Positions 1-8,692 are shown, numbered from the stretch's first letter. The stretch: DNA of 64,000 nt from Candidatus Magnetobacterium casense (GCF_000714715.1 NZ_JMFO01000001.1:124001-188000); one strand, 5' to 3'. A program made the numbers and translations. Notes: a model not told the origin generated them from the sequence alone.

Positions 1-760
1 GTCTGACCTTTGCTATCGGCCACTCAGGATACAGGGGCGTGCTCAACAGGAACGGGAAGTCTTTATACCCCGGGCCGGTACCCTTATAGGGGATGACCTT
101 GAATTGCCTGATGTCTATTTCCTGTTTTGCAGCCATCCTCTCAAGCGTATCCGTTCTGACGGTTGCGGCATCCACCACGCCCTTTTTAACGGCATAGACG
201 ACGTCCTGGTGGTTGTTGAGAAACTCAAGGGAGGCAAAGTCCTTTACGGGGTCTATGCCGTGTTTTTTGATTTCACCCCAGGCCATGTGCCAGCCTCCAA
301 GTGAGGTCTTGTCCACGCCCATGAATCTCTTGCCGCGGAGGTCTTTTATGCCGTTTATATCGGAGCGGTCGGCCCTCGTGAATATGACCCCGCCAAAGAC
401 CGTATGGCCCTTGCCGGAAAAAGACAGATTTTCCATCGTTGCAATCCTGCTTACATAGTGCTTCACCTCCATCTCTATGTAAATTGAGGGGTTGACGATG
501 ATAAACTCCACCGAGCCGGTTCTGACAAGAGTGTCTATTTCGTCAAACGTCATAGGGATGAGGGTAAAAGAGTAGCCGCTCATATGAGAGGACAGATAAT
601 CCATCGTAGGTTGCCAGCTACTTTTGCAGATTTCCTGACCCTTGTGAGCCAGCACGCCGATCCGCACTTGCCGGGATGACTCTGAAGTTGTCGCCATCGC
701 AGGCAGTGTCATTGAAACCACAAGGGTTATAACCAAGATTATTCTAAATAACATTCTCAT
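1..760 (-). CDS. PhnD-like phosphate/phosphonate periplasmic binding protein, partial
   Basis: The gene runs off the left edge of the window, so only about 253 N-terminal residues are visible. The start (ATG at 760) is followed by a signal peptide (basic MRMLFR, hydrophobic stretch, cleavage near AMA). The mature part reads as the PhnD/phosphite-type ABC solute-binding fold, with IGVLAHKG near the start, then EFIIVNPS, DLRGKRFMGVD, SLGGWHMAW and AATVRTDTLERM. In this family the domain either serves a transporter or forms the periplasmic sensor of a histidine kinase or cyclase. The missing C-terminus would decide which. It lies downstream of a tRNA-Leu in the same direction. Confidence 0.8.
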   Translation of the reverse strand, partial: MRMLFRIILVITLVVSMTLPAMATTSESSRQVRIGVLAHKGQEICKSSWQPTMDYLSSHMSGYSFTLIPMTFDEIDTLVRTGSVEFIIVNPSIYIEMEVKHYVSRIATMENLSFSGKGHTVFGGVIFTRADRSDINGIKDLRGKRFMGVDKTSLGGWHMAWGEIKKHGIDPVKDFASLEFLNNHQDVVYAVKKGVVDAATVRTDTLERMAAKQEIDIRQFKVIPYKGTGPGYKDFPFLLSTPLYPEWPIAKVR

Positions 761-817
761 ATCGGTCGCTCACGTTGGCCTCTCTAAATGGAGCAGAGGG
801 CAGAGGATTTGAGCTAA

Positions 818-899
818 TGCCGAAGAGGGGACTCGAACCCCTATGAGTTTCCCCACACGCCCCTCAAACGTGCGTGTCTACCAGTTCCACCACTTCGGC
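818..899 (-). tRNA. tRNA-Leu (anticodon GAG)
   Basis: On the minus strand the acceptor arms GCCGAAG and CTTCGGC pair. The D-loop contains TGGTAGAC, the anticodon stem CACGT/GCGTG encloses the loop TTGAGGG (anticodon GAG), and a long variable arm precedes the T arm AGGGGTTCGAGTCCCCT. The discriminator base is A. No CCA is encoded, which fits the CCA-adding enzyme gene just downstream on the other strand. Confidence 0.93.
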
Positions 900-1031
900 T
901 TAACTATGTATAGCATACTATAAACGTATCTCTGTTTGCAAGTAAAAAAGTTGACGGGTGGATTTTTTTCTCAACTTCGGTATTTACTCGAGTTGTCGAA
1001 AGATAAATCTTAACAGTGGCATATACATTGC

Positions 1032-1060
1032 TTGACTAAATACTTGAGTTAGGGTACAAT
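1032..1060 (+). promoter_or_regulatory. Sigma-70-type promoter for the CCA-adding enzyme gene
   Basis: TTGACT at 1032-1037 and TACAAT at 1055-1060 are separated by 17 bases. The leader of about 90 bases that follows holds a 6-bp inverted repeat (ACACCA at 1108-1113, TGGTGT at 1120-1125) and an AAGGAG motif at 1091-1096 that is not in position to serve the main start at 1156. Confidence 0.6.
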
Positions 1061-1155
1061 AAAGTGATAGGATTGTCAGGATGAAAAATTAAGGAGATGT
1101 AAAAAAAACACCACATGCCTGGTGTCCTGGATAGACTTCCTTTTCCATATCAGTT

Positions 1156-2619
1156 ATGGCATACTTGGTGACACATGAGCTGAATAACATCTGCAAGAGA
1201 CTGATTGACTTCCTGCCCGAATTCTGTCCTGGGAGTGAGATGTACGTTGTAGGTGGTACGGTCCGTGACATCCTGATGGGGCGTGTTGTCAAGGATGTTG
1301 ACATTGTCCTTGGCGGAGACCCTATTGCGGTAGCGCGGGCGTTTGCCGGTGAGGTGAGAGGCAGCTTTGTGTGGCTCCATGAGGGGGATGGTATACCCGG
1401 CAATAAATTCTCCCCTACGGCCCGGGTTGTCAAGGGCACCGGCATCGTTGACTTTACTGCCTTGCGTGGAGGCTGTCTTAAGGACGACCTGTTGAGCAGG
1501 GACTTCACACTCAACGCTCTTGCCATGCCCCTGAGCGCCCTGTCAAGTGACGCCGTCGGCGACATGATAGTGGACGTCACCACGGGACTGGATGACCTCG
1601 GAAGCGGCACCATCAGGATGATCAACAGGGAAAACCTCGTGGAAGACCCGCTGAGACTCCTGCGAGCATATCGTTTTAGCGCACAGTTGGGATTCCGGAT
1701 CGAACCGGACACCCTTGAGGCGATCACTGAACTGAGGACACTGATCCACAAGGCTGCAGCCGAAAGGATATGGAGCGAGTTAAAGGGGGTCCTTTCTGCG
1801 GAGAGTTCTGCCGGTGTTATTGGCTCGATGATTGACAGCAGGCTCCTGTTTGAGCTGCTCCCGGAATTGCACGCCACAGAGGCAGTAAAACAAAACGCAC
1901 ACCACAACCTCGATGTCTTGCAACACACGCTGGCTGCATACCAGGCAGCCGAAACCGAAATCAATGACCCCCAAGGCAGGGGTCTGCCATTCCCCGAAGG
2001 CTTCAGACAGTACATCGCTCACCCACCGGGGACACTATCAATCCTCAAACTGGCCGTCCTGCTCCACGACATCGGAAAACCACTGACACGGGCAGTTGGT
2101 AGCGATACCCGGGTTACATTTCACGACCACGCCAGGGTCGGAGCCGAAATGGCCAGGGACATCCTACTGCGATTTAAGGCATCTCAGCGTGAGGTGGAAC
2201 TTACATGCAAGTTAATCGCACACCACATGCGGCTCTGTCATGCCTCCTGCACGGAACTTGTCGGCAACAAGCGGGCAATGGTACGGTTGTTAAACAAGAT
2301 CGGAGCAGATATCCATGCCCTTATAATCATCGCCCTTGCAGACAGCCAGGCAAAGACGGTGTCCCACAGGGATGAGATTATTCATATGGCCGCAGACATA
2401 CTGGGGTTTTACAGCGGACAGTACTTGTCCCGTCTGCGTGCTCCGAGGCTCATCACTGGTTATGACCTCATAGATGGCTTTGGACTGAGGCCGTCACCGG
2501 AGTTCAGTCTGATACTGGAGCACATACACAACAAGAGCCTTGAGGGTGCTATAAACTCAAGGCAAGAAGCCCTCTCAGAAGTGAGGGCATATCTGCAGGG
2601 CAAGAATCAGCGGGGATAA
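1156..2619 (+). CDS. cca: CCA tRNA nucleotidyltransferase / poly(A) polymerase family, with HD domain
   Basis: This is a class II tRNA nucleotidyltransferase that adds or repairs the 3' CCA end of tRNAs. The head domain carries VVGGTVRD (residues 31-38) and the catalytic carboxylates DVD (47-49). RDFTLNA lies near residue 114 and the EDPLRLLRAYRF neck motif follows. The C-terminal half has an HD phosphohydrolase signature (LLHDIGKP near residue 303), as in HD-type CCA enzymes. The length of 487 residues is normal for the fused form. ATG 1156 is the first start in this frame but has no clear ribosome binding site. A short overlapping frame (1115-1171) may couple translation. Poly(A) polymerase activity cannot be excluded from sequence alone. 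Confidence 0.9.
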   Translation: MAYLVTHELNNICKRLIDFLPEFCPGSEMYVVGGTVRDILMGRVVKDVDIVLGGDPIAVARAFAGEVRGSFVWLHEGDGIPGNKFSPTARVVKGTGIVDFTALRGGCLKDDLLSRDFTLNALAMPLSALSSDAVGDMIVDVTTGLDDLGSGTIRMINRENLVEDPLRLLRAYRFSAQLGFRIEPDTLEAITELRTLIHKAAAERIWSELKGVLSAESSAGVIGSMIDSRLLFELLPELHATEAVKQNAHHNLDVLQHTLAAYQAAETEINDPQGRGLPFPEGFRQYIAHPPGTLSILKLAVLLHDIGKPLTRAVGSDTRVTFHDHARVGAEMARDILLRFKASQREVELTCKLIAHHMRLCHASCTELVGNKRAMVRLLNKIGADIHALIIIALADSQAKTVSHRDEIIHMAADILGFYSGQYLSRLRAPRLITGYDLIDGFGLRPSPEFSLILEHIHNKSLEGAINSRQEALSEVRAYLQGKNQRG

Positions 2620-2651
2620 CAGATGACATCATAGTGTTGACATAGACACTC

Positions 2652-3581
2652 ATGGGGTGTTATTATACAGTCATGCACCAGAAATTTGATATAGCATTAA
2701 AGGACATCATCAAAGATGTGCCGGGGACGTTTTTGAAATTGCTGACGGGGTATGAGACGGGTAAATTCATCGATGTTCAATTCCCTGATATTCAGTTGAG
2801 GGAGGCCGATATCGTAATTGAGGCGCCCGATGGTGAGCTAATCCATATAGAGATACAATCGACAAATGATGCCATGATGTTAGAGCGCATGTATCTCTAT
2901 TCTGCGTTTATATACAACCAACACAAGAGGTTGCCGATACAAATTGTCTTATATGTTGGCAATAAGCCGCTGAACATGGAACATAGCATGGGAACTGGAT
3001 TAATCAATTATGCCTACAGATTGATAGACATACGCAATTTTGACGGTGACCCGCTCATTGACAGCAATGACCCCAATGATAACGTGTTGGCTATTCTGTG
3101 CAAAACCAAAGATACAGATGTCACCATCAGGAGGATTCTTGCCAAGTTTTCCCTGCTGTCACCCAGGGAAATGGAGAACTATATCAGAAAGTTGCTATAT
3201 CTTGCGGGGTTGGGAAATTTGGCCTATAAAGTAAAACAGGAGGTACTGAACATGCCGATAACAATTGATCTGGACGAGTACGAAATCTTTAAGGATGTCT
3301 TCGTAAAGGGTGAACTCAAAGGCAGGATGGAAGGCGAACTCAAAGGCAGGATGGAAGGCAGGATGGAAGGCGAACTCAAAGGCAGGATGGAAGGCAGGAT
3401 GGAAGGCGAACTCAAAGGGATAGAAGGTATGCTTGAAATCAAGTATGGCCCTGAGGGGCTTGAACTTATGGAAATGGTCAGGGGTATTGACAATATAGAC
3501 AGACTGGATGAGTTCAGGGAGCGTATTAAGCAATCCGGCTCGGTAGCTCAGTTGAGATTGTACCTGCATGGCAATGCCTGA
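2652..3581 (+). CDS. Rpn/PD-(D/E)XK family nuclease (transposase-like)
   Basis: The N-terminal 240 residues match the Rpn (recombination-promoting nuclease, transposase_31-like) family: KFDIALKDIIKDVPGTFL, then the PD-(D/E)XK core READIVIEAPDGELIHIEIQS with candidate acidic residues D and E and a Q in the position of the usual Lys. The C-terminal part is a run of four-residue units GELK and GRME encoded by a 12-bp tandem repeat (3309-3416), ahead of the usual family tail. The first start is ATG 2652. ATG 2673 (MHQKFD) fits the family N-terminus better. These proteins are spread horizontally and are often nicking or recombination-linked DNases; the role here is inferred. Confidence 0.75.
   Translation: MGCYYTVMHQKFDIALKDIIKDVPGTFLKLLTGYETGKFIDVQFPDIQLREADIVIEAPDGELIHIEIQSTNDAMMLERMYLYSAFIYNQHKRLPIQIVLYVGNKPLNMEHSMGTGLINYAYRLIDIRNFDGDPLIDSNDPNDNVLAILCKTKDTDVTIRRILAKFSLLSPREMENYIRKLLYLAGLGNLAYKVKQEVLNMPITIDLDEYEIFKDVFVKGELKGRMEGELKGRMEGRMEGELKGRMEGRMEGELKGIEGMLEIKYGPEGLELMEMVRGIDNIDRLDEFRERIKQSGSVAQLRLYLHGNA
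3309..3416 (+). repeat. Nine 12-bp tandem units in the Rpn-family gene
   Basis: Two 12-bp modules alternate without gaps: A = ggcgaactcaaa (GELK; the first copy has ggt) and B = ggcaggatggaa (GRME). The order is A B A B B A B B A, so the last part repeats with a 36-bp period. Every copy change is a multiple of four codons, so expansion or contraction keeps the frame. Confidence 0.95.
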
Positions 3582-3609
3582 CGTAGATTGGCCTCTTGTG
3601 TACGGTTGC

Positions 3610-3684
3610 GCCCATGACCTCTCGCACGTCAGAGATGGTGACAAAGGCGCTGCTGTCTGCTTCGCTTACGATGGTCTTGAGCTT
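3610..3684 (-). pseudogene. C-terminal remnant of a YitT/DUF2179-type protein
   Basis: The minus strand reads KLKTIVSEADSSAFVTI followed by SDVREVMG. This is the conserved C-terminal (DUF2179) segment of YitT-family membrane proteins. The frame is stopped just upstream (TAG before the first Lys codons), and no matching membrane part is present. It overlaps no supported gene. It is a short decayed piece rather than a functional gene. Confidence 0.5.
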
Positions 3685-4019
3685 TGAAGGCTATGAGGTA
3701 GACCGGTAGCATTCCAGTCCGGTGTGGTCTCATCGCTTAAGCACAGTAACAATGCCATACTACGAAAATATGAAAGTGCCTTAAATACTGGCAACCACGG
3801 TTGATTGTGGTGCTACCAAACTTTATACAGAGAAATAAATTTTGTCTTTGCTAGCCTTAAAGATTATTGCCCCATGTTCCGATATTGCCATCATGTTGTG
3901 TAGATTGGGGACAATGTCACCGACAGGGATGAGCAAAAAAGAGTTGGCTCAGAGATGCCATGCTTTTGGTATAGTTTTTGTTTTATGCGCCTGTCTTGTG
4001 TGTAAGCTTTATGTTCCGT

Positions 4020-4109
4020 CTACTGGCCTTTCTTGTCCGATCCTCTGGCAGGCAGCAAGTCCTGTACTGCGTTCCCCACCATGATGATCGCCGGCGATAA
4101 AGGGACTGT
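4020..4109 (-). pseudogene. Possible 3' remnant of a tetrapyrrole methyltransferase gene
   Basis: The minus strand reads TVPLSPAIIMVGNAVQ and continues about 13 residues to a TAG stop. The segment SPAIIMVGNAV resembles the last beta strand of SUMT/precorrin methyltransferases (PPALIVVGEVV-like). The rest of the family is absent upstream, so this is a weak, short match that could be chance. Confidence 0.25.
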
Positions 4110-4252
4110 CTGAACCGGGATTACACAGATTAGAGGATTATGCAGGATTTATGTACAGAAAAACGATTAAGGTCTGCCTTTAACCTAATCTTGACAATCC
4201 CTTAATCCGTTGAGTTAAATTTACTCCCTACGGTCGCAGGTGTGGTTCAGAC
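4108..4252. repeat. Foldback (MITE-like) element bounded by 9-bp inverted repeats
   Basis: GTCTGAACC at 4108-4116 and GGTTCAGAC at 4244-4252 form a perfect 9-bp inverted repeat. Inside are related motifs in both directions (GGATTACACAGATTAG on the left, CCTAATCTTGAC and TTAATCC on the right), so the unit could fold on itself. It has no coding capacity. It sits 46 bases upstream of the Lcl-domain gene and could affect its leader. Confidence 0.45.
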
Positions 4253-4298
4253 ATTTTTACCGTGAACATGAACCGCAAACCTAAAGGAGAATAAAAGG

Positions 4299-6347
4299 AT
4301 GATTATAGCAAGCAAAAAGTTATTGGCAACAACGAAAATGGTTACGTTAATAATCGTCTTGGTGCTGGTATCGGTGGCAACGTTGATGGCCGGAACCGTA
4401 AGCCTGCCGCAGACCGGGCAGACGACGAGCTACGCCACAGGCGACAACGGGTCGATCAGGGCGGGTGCGGCTTGGCCAAGTCCGCGCTTTACCGCCGGCG
4501 CCAACACGGTTACCGACAATCTCACTGGGCTGATGTGGACCAAAGACGCCAACCTTCCAGGTACTGGTAAGACATGGCAGGAGGCCCTGGACTACGTTGC
4601 CTCAATGAACAGCGGAGCAGGTACATATGGCTATACCGACTGGCGACTGCCAAACATCAACGAGTTGGAGAGCCTGGTTGACAGTGGGAGATATTTGCCT
4701 GCACTACCGTCTGGCCATCCATTTATCAATGTGCAGTCTGACTACTACTGGTCGTCTACGTCCTATGCTGGCGCTACGTCCCTCGCTTGGCTCGTCGTCA
4801 TCAACGGTGGCGACGTCAACGCCGACGCTAAGTCCAGCAGCTTCTATGTATGGCCGGTTCGTTCTGGACAAGCCGGTACAGTGAGCCTACCGCAGACTGG
4901 GCAGACAACGAGCTACTACGCAGGCGACGATGGCGCACTCCAGAAGGGTGTTGCCTGGCCGAGTCCGCGCTTTACCGCCGGCGCCAACACGGTTATCGAC
5001 AATCTCACGGGGCTGATGTGGGCCAAAGGCGCCAACCTTCCAGGCACTGTTAAGACATGGCAGGAGGCCCTGGACTACGTCGCGGCAATGAACACCGGAG
5101 CCGGTACATATGGTTATACCGACTGGCGACTGCCAAACAGGAAAGAGCTTTTTAGCCTGGTTAACCTTGCAACATATAACCCATCGCTTCCATCCGGCTA
5201 CCCCTTTACCAATGTGCGGTTTGGCTACTACTGGTCGTCTACGTCCTATGCTAGCACTACGTCCAGCGCGTGGTTTGTCTACATGGGCGATGGCATCGTC
5301 GTCTCCGGTGATAAGTCCGGCGGCAGCTATGTATGGCCAGTTCGCTCTGGACAAGTTGGTTCCACAGAGGAGCAAGGCCCCGGCGGCAACGACCCCAACT
5401 ACGACGGCAACGGCGATGGCGTCCCCGACAGACTCCAGGGCAACGTGGAATCATTCCATGCCGCCAACTCACAGTACATAACCGTGGCGGTCGATCCGTC
5501 CGTTACTATCAGCACCATCAGCTCAGTTACAACCCCAGACCTCGGCGGCCTGGGCCTGACCACAAACAACGTCAGTGCAAGGCTGCCAGTTGGAACCATA
5601 TCATTCACCCTAACGGGCGTCCAGACTGGCGCGGTCAATCAGGTGAAGTTCTATCTGCCCCATGGGGTCGTCGTCAATTACGTGAAAAAGTACGGCACCT
5701 CCGGATGGTACGACTTTGGCTGCAACGGTAATTTCAGCGGGATTCCATGTGGCGAGATAAGCGGCGTGAGAAATAATCTGGTTGTGACCCTCTACCTGAT
5801 AGACAATCAACTTGGAGACAACGACAGCACTGTCGGGACGATCCAGGACCCCGTGGCGCTTTTATCGCCTGCACAGGTCACCTACACACTGCCATACCTG
5901 CACACAAACCCCGTCAACGTAACCTACTGCGTCATATCGAACATGACGGCAGATACCTCAACGGTAGGCGTTGAGCTTACAGCAACTGCCGCCGGTAACA
6001 TGTCCGGCCCAACGAATGACCTGATATCGACAATGACAACGGCTAATAAACAAATCAACGCCTATCAGACACGGATGCTAACCTTCAATGGCAAAGACAT
6101 TTCACTGGATACAAACGTGATAGGTAGCATACCAGAGGTGGCCCCTAAATCAAGCCTGTATGGTGCCTACGGTGCCTCGATTGTTATCACAAGCGAGAGT
6201 ACGGTAGACCCGGTTGGTCTGAGTTGTGGCAGCGTTCCGATGGCCTGCTTCCAGGGAGATACGCTTCCCAAGCGCAATCTGGTCGGCTATCTCTGCAAGT
6301 CAAACAACTTCGGAGCGTTGGGCGGCACGGCTATGTTCACGTACTAG
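4299..6347 (+). CDS. Secreted protein with two Lcl (DUF1566) domains and a choice-of-anchor U domain
   Basis: The N-terminus has a basic start and a hydrophobic segment (about residues 14-32), a signal peptide or anchor. Two similar Lcl/DUF1566 modules follow (about 35-190 and 195-350), each with TVSLPQTGQTTSY, NLTGLMWxK, TWQEALDYVA, YTDWRLPN, YYWSSTSYA and VWPVRSGQ. A Ca-binding-like DGNGDGVPDRLQ linker leads into a region (about 385-525) that matches choice-of-anchor U domains (TPDLGGLGL, FYLPHGVVVNYVKKYG). The C-terminal 150 residues are not recognised. The module type suggests a surface or extracellular binding protein. The strong ribosome binding site AAGGAG supports ATG 4299. No cell-wall sorting motif is visible. 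Confidence 0.8.
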   Translation: MIIASKKLLATTKMVTLIIVLVLVSVATLMAGTVSLPQTGQTTSYATGDNGSIRAGAAWPSPRFTAGANTVTDNLTGLMWTKDANLPGTGKTWQEALDYVASMNSGAGTYGYTDWRLPNINELESLVDSGRYLPALPSGHPFINVQSDYYWSSTSYAGATSLAWLVVINGGDVNADAKSSSFYVWPVRSGQAGTVSLPQTGQTTSYYAGDDGALQKGVAWPSPRFTAGANTVIDNLTGLMWAKGANLPGTVKTWQEALDYVAAMNTGAGTYGYTDWRLPNRKELFSLVNLATYNPSLPSGYPFTNVRFGYYWSSTSYASTTSSAWFVYMGDGIVVSGDKSGGSYVWPVRSGQVGSTEEQGPGGNDPNYDGNGDGVPDRLQGNVESFHAANSQYITVAVDPSVTISTISSVTTPDLGGLGLTTNNVSARLPVGTISFTLTGVQTGAVNQVKFYLPHGVVVNYVKKYGTSGWYDFGCNGNFSGIPCGEISGVRNNLVVTLYLIDNQLGDNDSTVGTIQDPVALLSPAQVTYTLPYLHTNPVNVTYCVISNMTADTSTVGVELTATAAGNMSGPTNDLISTMTTANKQINAYQTRMLTFNGKDISLDTNVIGSIPEVAPKSSLYGAYGASIVITSESTVDPVGLSCGSVPMACFQGDTLPKRNLVGYLCKSNNFGALGGTAMFTY

Positions 6348-6400
6348 GCGCTCGTGGCTTTGACGGCAATGGGGGTATTACCTGACCCTAACCGCACACC

Positions 6401-7417
6401 TCAGATAAACCCATGTAGTCTTAGTTCCGTGAGGATGTCCGCCCTCACCGTTTCGTCAAAGAGTACCTCTACGTGATTCAGGGGATAGACGAGGTGTCTG
6501 TCGGCGTAGGGGAGGCGTGAGCTTCGTTCGCTGACAATGCCATCACCCAGGCCGTCTGTTATCTCCTCCGGGACAAGGCCATCAGGCAGCAGCGCGGCCA
6601 GTGTCTCAGGGAAAGACAGGACCCTCTTGTAGGTCAACGTTCTGTTGCCATTATCGTGACATGGGGTCGCCTGCACCTTATATAGGGAAAACAGTTCTGC
6701 CCTGGTAGTTCCAATGGTCAGCGCAAAGAATTTCTTCGATGGCTGCGTGGCCAGGCAACGCAGGAGTTCCGACCCGGGCAGCATCTCATCAACTGCCTTA
6801 CTGCTGAGGAAACTGAAGCTCCGCCTGAGTTTGCTCAAAAACGACCCCCTCTCCGCCTCATCGAGATAGGGCATAACAAACGACGTAAATCGTGACAACA
6901 CGGTTGCCCACTTAGCGAGCATTGACCCCCCGTGAGGAGACGATATGGTGACAACACCCAACACGGGCGCTTCTGCAACGCTTTCGGCAAACCTCCTGGC
7001 AATCACCCCGCCCCGGCTGTGGCCAACGATAACGACACCGTGGCGTGTATAGTCCCTGCAGCAATCCAGTACGCAGAGCAGGTCGCTTATAGCGTAGGAT
7101 ATCGTGTTGGCAGGACGTTGCAAGGTAAAACACAGACAGGGCATATCTAAGGCCATCAGGTCGTGAAACAATGTCCTTAGTTCACCTCTGTTGTGTTGCC
7201 CCGTGGTTATAAACGGGACCGGCTCACTGGATGAGACCTCTCTGCTTTGTGGCTGCCTGCAGAGCATAACATCAACGGGATAACTGCCGGCAAGCACCTT
7301 CGACCGCTCAGGACAGACCCAGACGTTCTTGTCCATTCCAAGCCCGTGCATAAAAACAAACAAGGGATATCCCTTCATGCCCTCATGGAAAGATACATCA
7401 AATGTATTAATGTCCAT
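6401..7417 (-). CDS. Alpha/beta hydrolase (lipase/esterase-like)
   Basis: The 338-residue protein has an oxyanion-type FVFMHGLGMDKNVW (about residues 20-33), the nucleophile elbow VGHSRGG with Ser134, a later Asp region (EITDGLGDGIVS) and a C-terminal His in LNHVEVLF. This is a complete Ser-Asp-His layout. No signal peptide is seen, so it is probably cytoplasmic. The substrate is unknown. The gene follows the DHH phosphoesterase gene by 33 bases on the same strand and may be cotranscribed with it. The start ATG 7417 lacks a clear ribosome binding site. Confidence 0.75.
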   Translation of the reverse strand: MDINTFDVSFHEGMKGYPLFVFMHGLGMDKNVWVCPERSKVLAGSYPVDVMLCRQPQSREVSSSEPVPFITTGQHNRGELRTLFHDLMALDMPCLCFTLQRPANTISYAISDLLCVLDCCRDYTRHGVVIVGHSRGGVIARRFAESVAEAPVLGVVTISSPHGGSMLAKWATVLSRFTSFVMPYLDEAERGSFLSKLRRSFSFLSSKAVDEMLPGSELLRCLATQPSKKFFALTIGTTRAELFSLYKVQATPCHDNGNRTLTYKRVLSFPETLAALLPDGLVPEEITDGLGDGIVSERSSRLPYADRHLVYPLNHVEVLFDETVRADILTELRLHGFI

Positions 7418-7450
7418 TGTTAAAAAGAGAAAAGACCGGGGAAAGTTCTG

Positions 7451-8551
7451 CTATACAAGGTCATGGTTATTATTGGTGATCCATTCACATGCCTCGACAT
7501 CTTTTTCTTTGTGCAGTATCGGCGACTCCGAGTACTCAAGTATCAGGTACTCCATCTTACGTTTGACCAGGGCAAAGAGTTCTTCCCTGACCTCTTCTCC
7601 CGTCCAGAAATCGATGGGGAGTTTTATGAGTCCGCCGCCTTCTGCAATGCCCAGCGCCGACGTCTTGGAACCGCAGTTTGGCCCGAAACGCTCTCTCAAA
7701 AACTCGTTCAACGGCAGGGACAGGTCTGTACTCCTGGCCGATATCCGCACAAAGGAGTTGTCCACTATCGCCCACGTAACGGCCAGTTGTATCTCCGTCA
7801 TGCGGATGAGGTTGTCTGCGATGATTGCCAGTTGGTCGGCGTCTTTGGAGGGTATAAACCCGATGCTCGTTACCAGTATGGCCTCTTTTATCTTCCAGCC
7901 ACAGATGGCGTCCTTGAAATATTCAAAGTATCGCTGAGGCAGGGGATAGTTGAAGAAGTGCCGAAAGATATCCTGGTCTGCATATTCCAGCATCCTGGAG
8001 TAGGCAGAGATATCTCTGTCCGTAGCATTTAAGAGCATCTTCGTGTCACTGAAGACGCCAAGTACGGCAAGGGTAGCCTCCTGACTGTTCTTGGGAAAAT
8101 TAATATTCAGCATAAAGGCCATTTCTACAAGCAAAGTCGTGGCCGCTCCGACCCTGTCTATCCACATAAAACGCTGTTCGGCCTCATCTTCTTTAATTCT
8201 TGCGTCTATCTCGTGATGGTCAAATATGACAATAGGATTTATAGTGCGCCCATGCAGACGTGCGTCATTTATCTGAGAGGAATCTACCAGGGCACAGGTC
8301 TGCACGTCTTTGGGCATATCCCTTATGGGAAGAAGCATTGAACCCAGATCGTACAGCGTATAAATCACACGGTTTTGAGGGTGCCCAAAGTTCCCGCAGT
8401 AATAAATATCCACCTTTATGCCAAAGGTAATGGCTATATAACGCAGGAGCATTGCCGAACCAATGGCGTCAGGGTCTATCTGCGTAATGACTATCGGTAG
8501 CGAGGTCATCCCTGTCATTACTTTCTTGAATTTTTCCAGTCTCTCTGTCAT
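7451..8551 (-). CDS. DHH-family phosphoesterase (NrnA/PAP-phosphatase-like)
   Basis: DHH proteins hydrolyse short oligonucleotides, pAp or cyclic dinucleotides with two metal ions. Visible motifs are ITQIDPDAIGSAML (motif I), CALVDSSQ (motif II) and the signature IFDHHEID (motif III), followed by a DHHA1-like C-terminal domain ending in a GGG-containing segment (IAEGGGLIKLPID). Motif I normally starts with His; here the position reads Gln. The frame can be extended to 8608, but ATG 8551 (MTERLEKF) lies downstream of a candidate promoter and fits the family better. The exact substrate cannot be told from sequence. Confidence 0.75.
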   Translation of the reverse strand: MTERLEKFKKVMTGMTSLPIVITQIDPDAIGSAMLLRYIAITFGIKVDIYYCGNFGHPQNRVIYTLYDLGSMLLPIRDMPKDVQTCALVDSSQINDARLHGRTINPIVIFDHHEIDARIKEDEAEQRFMWIDRVGAATTLLVEMAFMLNINFPKNSQEATLAVLGVFSDTKMLLNATDRDISAYSRMLEYADQDIFRHFFNYPLPQRYFEYFKDAICGWKIKEAILVTSIGFIPSKDADQLAIIADNLIRMTEIQLAVTWAIVDNSFVRISARSTDLSLPLNEFLRERFGPNCGSKTSALGIAEGGGLIKLPIDFWTGEEVREELFALVKRKMEYLILEYSESPILHKEKDVEACEWITNNNHDLV

Positions 8552-8572
8552 AAAAAAAACCCGTACGCCTAT

Positions 8573-8602
8573 AGTTAAACACAACAAAAGCATACCTGTC
8601 AA
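8573..8602 (-). promoter_or_regulatory. Candidate promoter for the DHH gene
   Basis: On the minus strand TTGACA (8602-8597) is followed after 17-18 bases by TTTAAC/TTAACT (8579-8573). The downstream spacing places transcription just before ATG 8551. The -10 match is poor. Confidence 0.3.
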
Positions 8603-8692
8603 CAGCACAAAGCCCTCTCACAAAAAATATGTACGCCAATTATCTTTTCAGCTCCTGAGCCAACCTTTACAGAGATTGACAACAAATGCACT

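Larger units (their letters stand above)
3582..4298. other. Gene-free stretch with decayed gene pieces and a foldback element
   Basis: There is no convincing intact gene. Short minus-strand frames look like ends of former genes: the DUF2179 piece at 3610-3684, a segment at about 3850-3927 with HNMMAISEHGAII that faintly recalls UbiX-type flavoproteins, and 4020-4109 with LSPAIIMVGNAV that recalls the end of tetrapyrrole methyltransferases. The rest includes a foldback element (4108-4252) and the ribosome binding site AAGGAG of the next gene. Confidence 0.5.

Noticed and set aside
1089-2015. 308-codon minus-strand frame inside the CCA-enzyme gene
   Set aside because: It is Ser/Arg-rich antisense of a well-supported gene, with no independent support.
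3842-4084. Plus-strand open frame of 80 codons (MSLLALKIIAPC...)
   Set aside because: It has odd composition, no ribosome binding site and no family likeness. The opposite strand here reads better as decayed gene ends.
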